Assembly: GCA_014529385.2 (NCBI GenBank)
Contig: CM043962.1
Location: forward strand, 85,622,180-85,682,179
DNA length: 60,000 nt
Direction of reading: 5' to 3'
Source: Adiantum capillus-veneris
Taxonomy: Eukaryota > Streptophyta > Polypodiopsida > Polypodiales > Pteridaceae
Every line of letters begins with the position of its first letter. Within the stretch, counting starts at the first letter, position 1. A program made the position numbers and the translations under genes. Below, in pieces: positions 33,536 to 45,507 of the stretch. The notes beneath the pieces are model-generated. The model was not told the origin of the DNA. It made no database searches and worked only from the letters and a program-made list of their open reading frames with translations.

Positions 33536-34712
33536 CGCAATCACGATTGGGTGATTACATCAATAACTTTATTATTTACACAAGAAAATCACATGATTAC
33601 GTTAATTGTTAACATGACTTTGATTATGACCTGCAAAAACTTATAGAGCCGGTTAGCCCTCTGGGTTTTCCTTTTTTCCCTACGGGGCCCGTCGGGCATT
33701 TTCATTTTTGCCGGGAAAATGGAAATGCCAGGCAAGAATAATTATATATAGTAAACAATGTGCTAAGCGTGGTCTTTTAGCTAGGCAAATCCTTGGGGAG
33801 TGTCTACGAGTGCCGGGTATAATCATCTCCTTGTGAATTGACCTAAGGTTACAGAGTCACAGGTCCTTTTTTTGTGTCGAACGTGATTCTTAATTCGGTA
33901 ACCACTTCTAAAAAATTTTAATTTGTTTACCAACATAAAGGTACGAAACCAAAACAACTGAAAACTTGGAAGAGTCATGCTCATTGTTGCGAAGAAGCCA
34001 TTGGTCCAAATGAGGGCTATAATTGGTTTTAGAAGATGAGCATATGTAAATGACGAGTCATATTCAAGGGTCGGATGTCCTATACTAGTATACCGAGCAT
34101 ATAAAGATCCTTGAAGTATTGCATTTGAGTTGATTTACACTTGTCACTCCATAATATATTTATAATCCTTAATTGGGTTAAAATAGCTTTTATATATTGA
34201 ATTGGTTGCATGGGTGGGCTACAATCCTTCACTGGATACAAGTAGTCCTCAATTGAGTGATTATATTGAATATTTATTTGTGTTACTTCATGCATTGGTT
34301 TATACAGAGAGTGCATTATGTATTACAATAGATTACTAGTGCATGAAATGACCAATCATATATTTTATTGCTTTCGTTTGTTTTTTTGTAGCAATTGAAA
34401 TTAGATGTGTCTTATTGTTTGCAAATCAAAGTGGACATATAAATAATCATTATAATAATAGTTTCATAGAGAGATTCATAGCATTGTTATAGTTATTATG
34501 CAATGCATAAACTACATTGCAATGTGTATGGTTGCTCACAATATAGGTAATCAATATGTGGATTGACTAGCGTGCATTGAAAATCTCATATTGTGCATCA
34601 TGGTTACTTTCATATTGAATGGTTTTTAGATTTTAATATATATTGAAAATGAAAAAAATGTTTCAAAAACTCAACATCTAGGTCTTTTGTCTTTAGTTTT
34701 AATTTAAAAGCA
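33536..34712. other. AT-rich interval before the hAT transposase
   Basis: No gene is supported in these 1,177 bp. A GC-rich patch at 33655-33735 contains an inverted repeat (GGCATTTTCATTTT against AAAATGGAAATGCC, about 33697-33731). The rest, AT-rich and without repeats of note, is probably the 5' non-coding part of the hAT element; I could not place its terminal inverted repeat. Confidence 0.45.
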
Positions 34713-35776
34713 ATGGAGCAAAATGTGGGCACAAGTGGTACGAAGAAGCCAAAGAATAAAAAAGCTCATGGCAAAGAGTGGGATTATGCTCACAACATAT
34801 GCGGCCGATATATGGAGTGGAAATGTAAATTTTGTCACACAAAAAAATTAGGTGGTGCACCACGTATTAGGGATCATTTTTTGGGTAGCGTTAAAAAGAG
34901 TTGTAAGAAATGTGAACATCCTCAGGCACCTGAAGTTGCAAACCGTTTAAGAGAAGAGCTCGCCAAAAAGGGTGTCAAGAGACAATACATATATAGCTCT
35001 GTGAATTCGAGTCAAGAGTTCCCAAAGCCAAATATTAACTCTGCAGATCCTGTAGTGACGCCAACTAACCTTGGAGAACAACCTGTGCAAGGAGAGGAAA
35101 TTCCAGGCAGTGTTCCTTTAAAGCGTCACAATGAAGGTGGACTTAGTCAAATGCATCAAAAATCATTACATCAAAGCTTTCAAGTGTAGTCCCTAGAAGA
35201 AGCACAAACTGCACTCGCCAAAGCAATATTCTTTATTGGAGGTGCTTTGGTCATGATAGACAACAATCATTGGAAGACTGCTTGAAAGAAAATCGATGAG
35301 TTTAGTCCAGGATTTTCAGCTCCTTCTTATCACACGATAAGAAATGTTTTCTTGGACAAATGTTACATCAAAGTCAAAGAGCGTGTTGGCAAAATAATAC
35401 TTGTGAATATTTCTCTTTCAGGATATACGATTGCGAGTGATGGCCAGTCAAATGTTCAAAGAAGACCGCTGATCAATGTAATGCCGGTTTGTCCAAGGGG
35501 AGAAACATTTATAAAGGTGATTGATAGTTCTGGTGCAATTAAAAGTGGTAAATACATTTTTGAGGTCTTGATTAATTTAATTAAAGAAATTGGTGCTGAA
35601 CATGTCATTCAAGTAGTCATGGACAATGCAAAGAATTGTAAAAATGCCAGTAAATTAATAAAGAAGTGCTTTCCACACATTTTTGCCAATGGTTGTAATA
35701 CGCACAGCTTAAACTTGGTGCTGAAAGATTGGTACACTAGCAAAGAAACCACATGGTTTGCCAAAATAATTGATAC
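34713..35776 (+). pseudogene. hAT transposase, N-terminal and central part
   Basis: The frame opens at ATG 34713. A BED-type zinc finger (WKCKFCHTKK, RIRDHFLG) is followed by linker sequence, TAG at 35187 and TGA at 35283 in the same frame. The central DUF659-like/catalytic region then has ASDGQSN (first Asp), VVMDNAKNCKNASKLIKK (second Asp) and FANGCNTHSLNLVLKDW. It is cut after IIDT, where LTR A2 begins; the frame resumes exactly at 51264 after the duplicated GATAC. The product would bind the element's ends and cut and paste it. Two stops make it inactive. Confidence 0.85.
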
Positions 35777-35809
35777 TTTAAGGTCTCCGACCCGCCCAAA
35801 AAGAGCACC

Positions 35810-35831
35810 GGGTGAAAGCATGTATAGGTGG
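35810..35831 (+). repeat. Left terminal inverted repeat of the 12.2 kb transposon
   Basis: Twenty-two bases are the exact reverse complement of 48011-48032. The first 13 (GGGTGAAAGCATG) also form the ends of the MITE at 49935-50222. Confidence 0.95.
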
Positions 35832-36130
35832 CCTGGAAAGTAATGTCAAGGACATTGCTTTTTTGCGTTTAAAAGTGGGTGTTTTAAAAGTGCTTCAAAT
35901 CTCAAAAAGAATATCACTCTCCTAAGGTACGTCAATTAAGTCTCCTAACGTACCACAATTAATGAGACTAAATGTAATTTACTGCTGAACACTGGGTTAT
36001 TGTCCGCCGCTTCTTTCCCGCTTCAAGCTGTCTGAGCTTTCTTTGTCTCTGAGATCTCTCTTGGAGCTCTATCTAGCTCCTCTCTGTCTCTCTCTCATAG
36101 AGCTCTTGCTAAGCTTTCTGTATCGCTCAG

Positions 36131-36200
<70 letters not shown>
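36131..36200. repeat. (CT)n microsatellite, about 35 units
   Basis: An uninterrupted CT run lies within a CT-rich leader (about 36020-36300) between the left TIR and the transposase start. Such leaders are common in plant 5' UTRs. The Ser/Leu-repeat frames across it are not coding. The 600 bp from 35832 to 36430 hold no gene; splice acceptor-like CTTGTAG at 36423-36429 suggests a 5'-UTR intron. Confidence 0.9.
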
Positions 36201-36201
<1 letters not shown>

Positions 36202-36455
36202 AGCATGGCTCCTCTTGTGTCTGAGCTCGCGCTCATCTCTCTCTCTCTTAGCACTCTTTCTCTCTCTCTCACGAACTCTATCTCTATAGGTTCCTCTTCT
36301 ACTTGATGATTCTTGAGGTATGTAAACACTTATTATGCTTTGTTAGTATCTTGCTAATTAGTGCAAGAAGTGCCATGTATTAATTAAAAGTATAGCGTGT
36401 AGTTATGATTTGTATTGTATTTCTTGTAGAGCAATCCTTTGAAAGTACTGCAACA

Positions 36456-39400
36456 ATGGAGCACAGTGAAGAACTGTCTATCAGCTCATCGTCATTGAGT
36501 AGAGAAGCTCAACTTCAGCGCATAAAATTAATGATGGAATATTGGGCTGCTCAGAAACAAAAGCAACGTAAGGCAACGGTCAACTTTGTGACGGAAAGCA
36601 ATACAGGGGAGATGGATGAAAGAAAGAAACGAATGATATGTCAATCTATGGTACAACACTTTGATACATTAACCGTGGGAATGGATGCAAGTGGTAGGAA
36701 GGAAATCTTTGATTAACTTCTTCAACATCCTTGCTTCCTTACTATGCAGAGTAAATCCAAAGAGTTGGAAGCAATTATGCTGAGAAACATCCGCAACACT
36801 TTGAATCATGTGAAGGTCCCAAGATCTTCAAACGAGTTTTTTGTGAAGAAATCAGCAATGATGATGTTGGTGAATGGTGGAAGCAAGGAACAAAACACTG
36901 ACATGAGCATACCGAAAGATGCCAAGCTTATGGGGATCCACAAAAGAAACTTATATTTAGCCAAACATCACTTAATAGTGTCAAGTGAATTCGATGGTTC
37001 GTTCCCTGCATCTGCGTGTCATAGAGATGATGCACGGAGAACTCACATCACTCAAACTGTTAAAGACATAGTCTTTCAATTTTGGACGGATGAGACGAGG
37101 GTGTCCCCCAACAAGAAAGATGTTTGCAGTAAGAGACTAGCTAGATGTTCATATGTAAAGCATCCAATCCACCTTCTTGAGGAGCCTCAGGTAATTGATA
37201 TATTTTTTTAGCACTTTTTATTGGTGCTACAACTCATATTCCTGCTACAACATTATGTTTCTATACCACTTTTTATTGGTGCTACAACTCATTACTGCCA
37301 CAACATTATGTTTCTATACTTCTTTTTATTAGTGCTACAGCTTGTTTTGGTGTTTTGCACCACTTTCTAGTGGTGCTGCAACATTAAAAAGTGGTGAAAC
37401 ATTACTATACTGGTCTCTAATTGTATCTGAACCACTTCTAAAATTTGATCAATAGTTCTAAATGTTTTTAAAGCACTTTTACTTGTGTTTCCACACCACG
37501 TTTTAGTGTGTTTAAACCAGTTTTTAATGTTTTGCAGCAGGTTTTAATGTTTAAGAAACAGTTTTTACTAGAAATGCACCAACGCTTCACCGTAAACCCT
37601 ACAAAGTGGTGTTCACCCACTAAAAAGTCTTGTTTACCCAATGCTACAGACGTGTTTTACAAACTCGTAGGGGTGTTACAGGTGCAAACGTTTTTGGTGG
37701 TGCAGCTCACTTTTTCCAAGTGATGTAGCAACTTTTAGTCATGGTGCAACAATTATAGTAGTGCCATAGACTTTTTACTGCTGCTATACGAATGGTGCCC
37801 ACCACCTTATGATGGTAACCAAAAACATATTAGTGGAGTTTGAACACATTTTGTTAGTAAACACTTACAAGTGCTGTCACACCACAATGAAGCGGTGCAC
37901 ACAACACTTACACGTATAAAAACCACTTTCACGTGGTGTCTGACCGCATTCAAGTGGTGAGAAGCCACTTTCATGTGCTAAGTCACTACGTCAGTCCATC
38001 ACTCCATGCAAGTGTTGAGGCACCACTCCCAAGTGGTGTGACACCACTTTCAAGTAGTAACTAAAACCTTATCATTGCAATCAAGCGGAAAGTTCCCGCT
38101 TTCAAGTGGTTAGACACCGCATTCAAGTGATAAGAAAACGCGTTAAAGTGGTGACTGTCCACTTTGAACTAGTTTCTCACCACTGTCAAGTGGTCATCAA
38201 GTGGTGAGACACCACTTTCATGTGCAAAGTACTACGTTAGTCATCACTCCATGCAAGTGGTGAGACACCACTCCCAAGTGGTGAGACACCACTTTCAAGT
38301 GGCCGAACACCGCATTGCAATGACTTGAATCCGCGTTCAAGTGGTGACTGCCCACTTTGAACTAGTTTCTCACCATTCTCAAGTGGTCATCAAGTGGTGA
38401 GATACCACTTTCAAGTGATAGCTTAAACCTGGTCACTGCAATCAAGCAGCAAGCTCCCGCTTTCAAGTGGCCAGACACCGCATTCAAGTGACCAGAATCA
38501 ACGTTCAAGTGGTGACTGCCCACTTTGAAGTAGTTGCTCACTAATTTCAAGTGGTCATCAAGTGGTGAGACACCACTTTCATGTGCTAAGTCACCACTCC
38601 ATGCAAGTGATGAGGCACCACTCCCAAGTGGCAAGACACCACTTTCAAGTGGTAGCTAAAACCCTGTCACTGCAATCAAGCGGCAAGTTCCCGCTTTCAA
38701 GTGGCCAGAAACCGCATTCAAGTGACCAGAATCTGCGTTCAAGTGGTGACTGCCCACTTTGAAGTAGTTGCTCACCACTCTCAAGTGGTCATGAAGCACT
38801 TTTCACAAGAGCTCCTCCACTTCCAAGTTGTGTTGGACCACTATCTAGTTCTGATGCTGGTCTGTCGCCTAGTATTTTGTCCCTCCCAGCTACCTTTTAA
38901 GTGCTAGATTTTAATTGGTGACTGGCCACTTTGAACTAGTCGCTCACCACTCTAAAGTGGTCATCAAACACTTTTCACAAGAGCTCCTCCACTTTCAAGT
39001 TGTGCTGGACTACTATCTAATGCTAATGCTGGTCTATCGCCTAGTATTTTGTCCCTCCCAACTACTTTTTAAGTGCTAGTTCTGAACTTCCCCAGAACTT
39101 TCATGTCCTTACTCACCACTTTTTAATCGTTTCCCACCATATTCAAGGAGTGCACACCATTTTTTACTGGCGGTTCATCACCGTCAAGTGGTTTGAATTC
39201 ACTTTTAAGTCGTGCCAAACCACTTTTTAGTTACGCTGAATGCGGTTTCTCACCACTATTAAGTTGTCCTCACACAACCTCTTAATATTCTACCTTTTTG
39301 TATGGTTACTAGTTTCTAAACTAATTTGTATTTATGGTGCATTATTTTCACAGGTAAAACAATACTATTGAATGTATCATTAGTAGTTTTCAGTGGTGCA

Positions 39401-41390
39401 CACCAGTTTTTAGTGATATAGAATCACTTTTTAATGTTTTGAAACAATTTAACCAGTTTTGAATGCTAAGTTTATTTTTAACATTTGTATACATGTATAT
39501 TGCAGGTGGAGCTTTATTTAAGATTCAAGACAAAGTATGCAGATATTCAGATTTCGCAACGTTGCTTCGAGTCTATGAAACCGTTCTTTGTCCGAAAATT
39601 GAGGGATCGGCACTACACCTGCTGTTGTATTGTGCATGTACAAATGATTTTCCTTAAAGAGGCAGTAAATCACATGTGGACTCGAAGTTTTGATCTTCAT
39701 GGTTCTTGCTGCATGTGCAGCTGCCCTATATGCCTTCATCATGATGAAGTTGTCAACCATGGATGTCTTGCATACAAAAATGCAAGTATGAGTACCACTT
39801 CACTGTTGGAGTCTATACGCTGCCCTATACTTGCAGAACATAGTTTCCATAGCTAACAATGCTTAATGGGAACATGCAATGCATGCGGTGTAGGTAATAT
39901 TCAGATCTGTCCAAGAGAAGAAGTTGAGCAGAGTAAGCAAGTATCTGTGAAGTTTTTTGAAAATATAGTGGGTGCTACTGGATTAAACAATGAAGCTAGA
40001 AAGAGCACTGTGAAAGACATTGTCCACAAGAAAATGCTGCCTAGAGAACTTTTGCGAGTGTACCAAGACCACTTGAAGAAGTATGTCACTCACAATTTTA
40101 TATTTAGGTGGCAAGCACAACAGTTCAAGGACTGCATTTCTTTGTTTCCAGATGATGTGGTTGTCTCCGTCGTTGACTTTGCAGAGAACTACCCTTCAAG
40201 GAGCAAAATGAGATCCAGTCAATGCATTGGTACACTAAGCAGGTCACTATCTTTGTCCTGATTACTTATTTCCGCATCGCATTAGGTGCAATAAAGAAGA
40301 CCATGCACTTTTTTTTCTCAGATGATAAACAACATGACACCTTATTTGTGAAGCATTTTTTTCTCTTACATGCTCAATGGTTGAGAGATCAAGGGATAAG
40401 CTTTAAAAAACATTGGGTTTGGTCAGATGGCGTAGCTTCACAATTTAAAGCAAAGCGACCGTTTACTTTGTTGCTAGATATTGGAGCCTTACTGGCATGG
40501 AAATGAATTGGATTTTTTTTTGCTCAGGACATGGAAAGGGGGAACATGATGGGGCTGGGGCTATCATTAAAAAGGCTCTAACTCATGAGCAATTGAAGCA
40601 AAATAGCGTGCGGTTGACTTGTGCAGTTGAAGTTGTCTCTTTTTTGAGAATGCATCTCAGTACTGGAGCAACTACTATGTATGACAAGCAAAAGAGGGAG
40701 GTCAGTAGGGTGTTCTGGGAGGTCAAGCTAGGCGATGTTCAGCGATCCCATCAATGGGACTACAAACCATTGAAGGGCTCAAGAGCAATGCACTGTGTGA
40801 ATGGGTATTCTGAGAACAACACTTGTGCATTGCGATCAAAACGGTTGTCATGCTTTTGTTTTCCTTGCAGGCTTGGCCATTGGAGAAAGTGTATGAGCAG
40901 ATCACATGTGGAGACGTGGCAATATCACACTTTGGATCCACTTGCTAATGATTCCCAGTCATACGGAGACTCAGACGATGAGGATTTCCATGGTGCCACT
41001 TATGCAGGTCATTATGACTCCTTAAGCGATGCTCTCACACCTGGAGACAATTTTGCTATCACTTCTGAAGAGAATAATGAGGAGGCTGTTGATTTCTACA
41101 TTTTGAAGTGTGTAGTAGCTAAGGGCCTAACAACTAACGAGCAAATTGATGCATGGGGCAATAAGATAGAGAAGCATACTTATATGGTCACGGGCCATTG
41201 GTATAAATCCCTACAAGCAAACTTGTATGAGTTGTGGGATAACAAGCCAGTAGTTTTCATATATTCCCACTTGATAAGGGCAATAAAGTTCCCTATGGAT
41301 CCTGTAGTGCTCGATGGCATAGGAGAAGTGTTCGAACTTTCCAATGAAAACCATGAGGCAATATACAATAGCATGTTCTTTGAATTGTAA
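36456..41390 (+). pseudogene. DDE-type transposase of the 12.2 kb element, two exons
   Basis: Exon 1 (36456-37190, 245 codons, TAA at 36714) and exon 2 (39506-41390) join in phase 0 across GT...TTGCAG. The N-terminus is helical and basic. Exon 2 has HYTCCCIVHVQM and a Cys cluster (CSCPICLHH; CNACGVGNIQICP), then VVSVVDFAENY (first acidic site), QSMHWYTKQVT, HWVWSDGVASQFKAKRPF (second), FFCSGHGKGEHDGAGA, and a C-terminal Cys-rich segment (CFCFPCRLGHWRKC). Faults: TAG at 39854, one-base frameshifts near 40197 and 40470. The DFAENY...SDG...GHGKG pattern recalls uncharacterised transposase-like proteins of many eukaryotes. Total about 870 codons. Confidence 0.75.
37191..39505 (+). repeat. Intron made of degenerate AAGTGGT/ACCACTT repeats
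   Basis: The interval starts GTAATTGATA and ends TATATTGCAG, typical splice signals. Dozens of copies of CAAGTGGT, ACCACTTTCAAGTGG and GTGAGACACCACTT fill it. Longer blocks of about 190 bp (for example from AAGTGGTCATCAAGTGGTG) recur near 38180, 38380 and 38540; another pair recurs near 38790 and 38950. Units are imperfect and often palindromic. No coding frame is convincing. Confidence 0.75.
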
Positions 41391-41902
41391 ATCAAATCTG
41401 ATTTTATATCATCTAGTGAAAGATTGAACAAGATGGAATTGGTGTAAACGTACAATGGAATTGACATGTTGGTTTTTGAGAATGCTTCACCACTCCCCCC
41501 TCCCCCCCCCCAAACATCACCACTAAAAAGTGTTGTAGTTTCAGAAAAACTCAATAAAAATTTACCACTTTTTAGTGGTACTAAGGTGGTTTAGCCCCAC
41601 TAAAAAGTGGTTAAGAATGCTTTACCACTCCCCCCAAACATCACCATTAAATGGTGTTGCAGTTCCAGAAAAACTGTTGCAATAACATAATAAAAATGTA
41701 ACCACGTTTTAGGGGTTTAGCACCACTAAAAAGTGGTTCTGAGACATTCAGAAGTGTAGAGACATGTATAGTGCAGAGACAGTAAAGTGCCAGAACTTCT
41801 GTATATTACAAAAAGTATATTACAACAATTATCCAGAAACGTCTACATATCCACCAAGAATGTACAATATATAACGTTTCTGGCACTTCCGGATGTACAA
41901 TC
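41391..41902. other. Gap between convergent genes, with CCACTT repeats
   Basis: 512 bp between the transposase stop and the FCP1-like stop. It holds CACCACTAAAAAGTGGT-type half-palindromes at 41500-41740 and C-runs (CCCCCCTCCCCCCCCC near 41492). It probably contains both 3' UTRs. No gene seen. Confidence 0.6.
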
Positions 41903-42952
41903 TCATTCATCTCCATTTATAACAAAGTGCTCAAAGACTAGACTCAAAAGTTCATCTTTGGGATTGCTGATGGGGTTTGCCTTTGTATACTCCAGGGTAT
42001 TGGGGGTTAGTGTCCATCTGCACAGCCATGGCAACAGTGTGCGCGTGAGGTAATCAGGGTCTTGTTCTTCATCAAGAGGATCAAAGGTGGGTGGACATAT
42101 ACAGTTGTCCCAGACATTGCGCAGATTTTTATATCTGGAGTCATCTACCAGCAATGTTCGAGAGGAGTCATATTCTGGAAACTTGTTCCAAACATGGTAA
42201 AGGGGCTTGAAAGACACAGGTTCACCTGCAAGGTCTCTTGGAGCTCCAGCAATCTCTTCAAAATACGACCACTTTTCACATTGCCAGTTTGAGAAGAGAA
42301 CCCTAAAGTAATAAGTCCTATGTTCCCATATGTCTGGCCAACATGTGTTGAGGATATGCTCAATGTTAGCAGCAGTACAAGTGCTCCAAACCATTGCATC
42401 TGCTATTTGCCTCAAATCCCAAACAAATTGCTCAACATCTCTACGGTAGTAGATCCACAACTTCTCGTCCACTCTTTTTAGTTTAACTCTGTCGGAAGCT
42501 GGACGTGGAGGGTGTTTAAGTTGTCCAGTCTTTGGATCACGTTTGGTTACATCTCGTTTCATGAATAGTCCATCAAGATCAAGGATGATGAGCTTTTTGA
42601 TCTTGCAGAAATTCGAAACAAGATATCCCCATCCAGGGCAGTTTGGAGAAATCTCCTCAATTTCGGGGCAAACTGCTGGTTCCTGGTCTTCCTCTACTTT
42701 ATCTGGTGTTACATCTGCATCCTACTCTACATCCTGCTTAGCTGCTATGTCTTCAACCTTCTCATCTGGTTCTTGAACATCTCCAATCCAGCTAATTTCT
42801 ACCATAGACAAGTAGCATGCCTTAAAAACCTCAATCAGACTGACATATTAACCTTTTCAAAATACACTTGAAAAGTATACCTTCTAGGCTATTGATTTCC
42901 ATTTCATTAATTTCCTGAACTTCTATGGCAACAGTCCACTTGGCAGGAGATA
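41903..42952 (-). pseudogene. FCP1/NIF-like HAD phosphatase domain
   Basis: Two exons: 42952-42881 and 42798-41903, with an 82-bp intron and matching phase (SLE|EISWIG). The N-terminal part is acidic with one TAG at 42722. The domain has LIILDLDGLFMKRD (motif I at 42569-42580; the family pattern is DxDx[T/V], here Leu in the last place), FVWDLRQIADAMVWSTCTAA (motif II region), and TLLVDDSRYKNLRN (motif III-like, two Asp). Such domains dephosphorylate serine in proteins such as the RNA polymerase II tail. The substitution makes activity doubtful. It is tail to tail with the transposase and may be the 3' end of the gene upstream (43173-47092). Confidence 0.6.
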
Positions 42953-45507
42953 CTGAGAGAAAAAATAAGCTCTACTTGAAGATGCTCATGATGATGTCGG
43001 AAAGAACAATACGAGTACAATAAATAGACAGTCAATGAACAATATGAGTACAATAAATAGACAATCAATGAGCAATAAACAACAAGTGAACAAAAAATAA
43101 AGCCGTCGTTTCATTATCATCAAAATGAGGGTACAAAGACAAAATTACAAAGAGGCTACAAAGCACAAAAGGTTAATAGGGGCTACAGAAGTTTCTTGCG
43201 GGACTTTGGTTTGGAAGGTTTAAGGTTGGGTGCTTGGAGGTTAGTCTTTTTCCGAACAGATGAGGCTCCTTGGATTTTTTACCTCTTGGAGTAGTCTCTG
43301 GAGTCTCGGATGCAACCTTAGCTTTTTTCTTTGGTGTGGCGCGCTCTTCAGTGTTGCTCCTCTTTTTCCTACGCCCCAAAATCTATGCACAAACCTCTGA
43401 AATAAGAAGTTCTGAGTCCTCATCAGACAAGTTCACTGTTGTATCCTTTTCAATTGGCTTCTCAGATGATTTTTCAGAGTCCTCTACATCCTTGTTCATT
43501 GCAGGTTCTGGCTTCAGAGGCACCTCGGCTGACTCCTTGGATGCGTCACCTTGAGCTCCCACTACATCTGCTCTTTTTTCAGCCCTTTTTTCTACCTTTT
43601 GTTGGTCCGGAGTGTCTTCACCTGCTTGTTTCTGGGATGCATTCTTATCCCCACCCACCACACATGCTATCAATATTGGGCTCGCGTGATGACCCAGCTT
43701 GGGAGTGTGCTACATAAAAGACAATGTAATAATACTCAATATTAAGTTATGTGAGCATTCAAAGAGAAGAATGTTCCACAGAATATTATCAATTCCATCA
43801 ACAGGAGATCCAAAGATTCCTTCCATTGGATCTTTCTCTGCAATTACATGGAGAAAAGAAACAAAATGGTCAAGAAATGAATCTACAATCAGCTTCATAT
43901 CATAAGGTATAAAAACATCAATTACCTGTACCAACATGCTCATCCATGTTTGCCTCTCCAGGTGCCAGCAGCTTCGAAGCATCTTTTAAAGGTTCCTCAC
44001 ATCCATGAAATAGACACTGGCCGGCAGACTTACAGGCAGTTACAAAACAAAGTGGGTGATACGGATGTTGACACCGGAGCATGTAGACAGCGGTAACAAC
44101 AGTCTGCATGATAGACATCCCACAAGCAACACAATCACCTAACTTTACACAGCTATTGTCCGATCCCAACTGAACAGGCGGCCTGACAGGAAGGATAGGC
44201 ATTCTTGACTTGAAAAAATTAATAATCGTTTCCACAAATCGAAGATGCCCTGTCGCCACTTCTACTTCCCATAACAAAGTGTCATGCTGACCCTGTAAAA
44301 AAATAGCACTGCGTACTTTATAAAACAGTATAAGTGTTTGTGGATTACTTTCAAGAGTCTGCATCACTTTATGTGGTACCACTTAAGAGTGTTATATAAA
44401 CACATTTAAGTGGTCTTTTACCATATAAAATGGTCTCTAACCATTTTTTCCTAATTAGAGTTTAACCACTTTTAAGTAATATCAACTACTACTAGGTGAA
44501 TCAATCAAGCTTACATACCTGTAACTGTGCTGCCTCTTCACCTAGGTTATCGAGATTGTGCACTTCAATATCAAGTCCCATGTCTTTGAGAGCCTCCTTT
44601 CTGATTTGAATCAAGGCCTCAAGATTTGCCATTGCTTCCTCGTTTGGTACAAGCCCAGCCTTATGCAACTTGAGTTCCTCCATATCCTTGTTCAGTCTCT
44701 CTACGATCTTGGCAGTGCCTCGCATCAAACCAACCTACTCATCTCTCTTTGTCTTTGATTGATCTAAAGAAATTTTTATTGCTTCGAGACATTGTTGCTT
44801 CTCTTTTAACTTTTCAGGAGCACTAGCCTTCATGTTACAAATAGCTGCTACATCAGCCGTTGACGCAGAAAAAGTAGTCGAGGAAACATTTGACATTCCA
44901 AATGTTCCCATCGAGCCAAAGGCCCGCTTCTTTAGAAATTACTCCTTAACCTGCCCTGAAACTTGATGTCCACCTGAGTATGTCTGCCAGTCAAAGCCTG
45001 TGCCAGTACTGTTAGTGTAATTAGGCATATTTTCTGCATTAAATTTCCACTCGCTTCCAAGACATGGACCGTTTGTGGACCTCCATTTCTCCAATTTCCT
45101 ATTTAAAGTTTTCTGTTGGCGTAACATTTTGATAACACCTTCAGCATACACAGCCCATGCAACTAAACTTTCAGAATCTTCAGCGGCCTTGCACTTCTGC
45201 CAAGTAAATCCATGTGCAAAATGCACGCCTACCTCGTTGTTTGGGGGAGATCCCTGATATACTTTGTGGTATAGCAGGAGACATTCTTCATACATTTCAG
45301 GCCTCAGCCCCTTTAAATGCATCTTCTCCTTTTGGTGGCGCTTGTAAATCCATACACTAAGCCACTCCTCATCTCAGAAATCATCATCACATAGGAGATT
45401 CGGATCTTGGCCAACCAAGCATAGCCCATATTCGGTATGAAAATCTTCCTTGGTGAAGCAAAATTTTGTTTGAGTGGGTAAGGCCACTTGTGGTACTGTC
45501 CACCTCC

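Noticed and set aside
36043-36329. Ser/Leu and Arg/Glu repeat ORFs on both strands
   Set aside because: They are translations of the (CT)n microsatellite.
38362-38907. ORFs of 60-90 codons rich in Ser, His and Val
   Set aside because: They are translations of the AAGTGGT repeat block inside the inferred intron.
37191-39505. CRISPR-like array
   Set aside because: Repeats are degenerate, palindromic and unevenly spaced, with no spacers of constant length, in a eukaryotic transposon intron.
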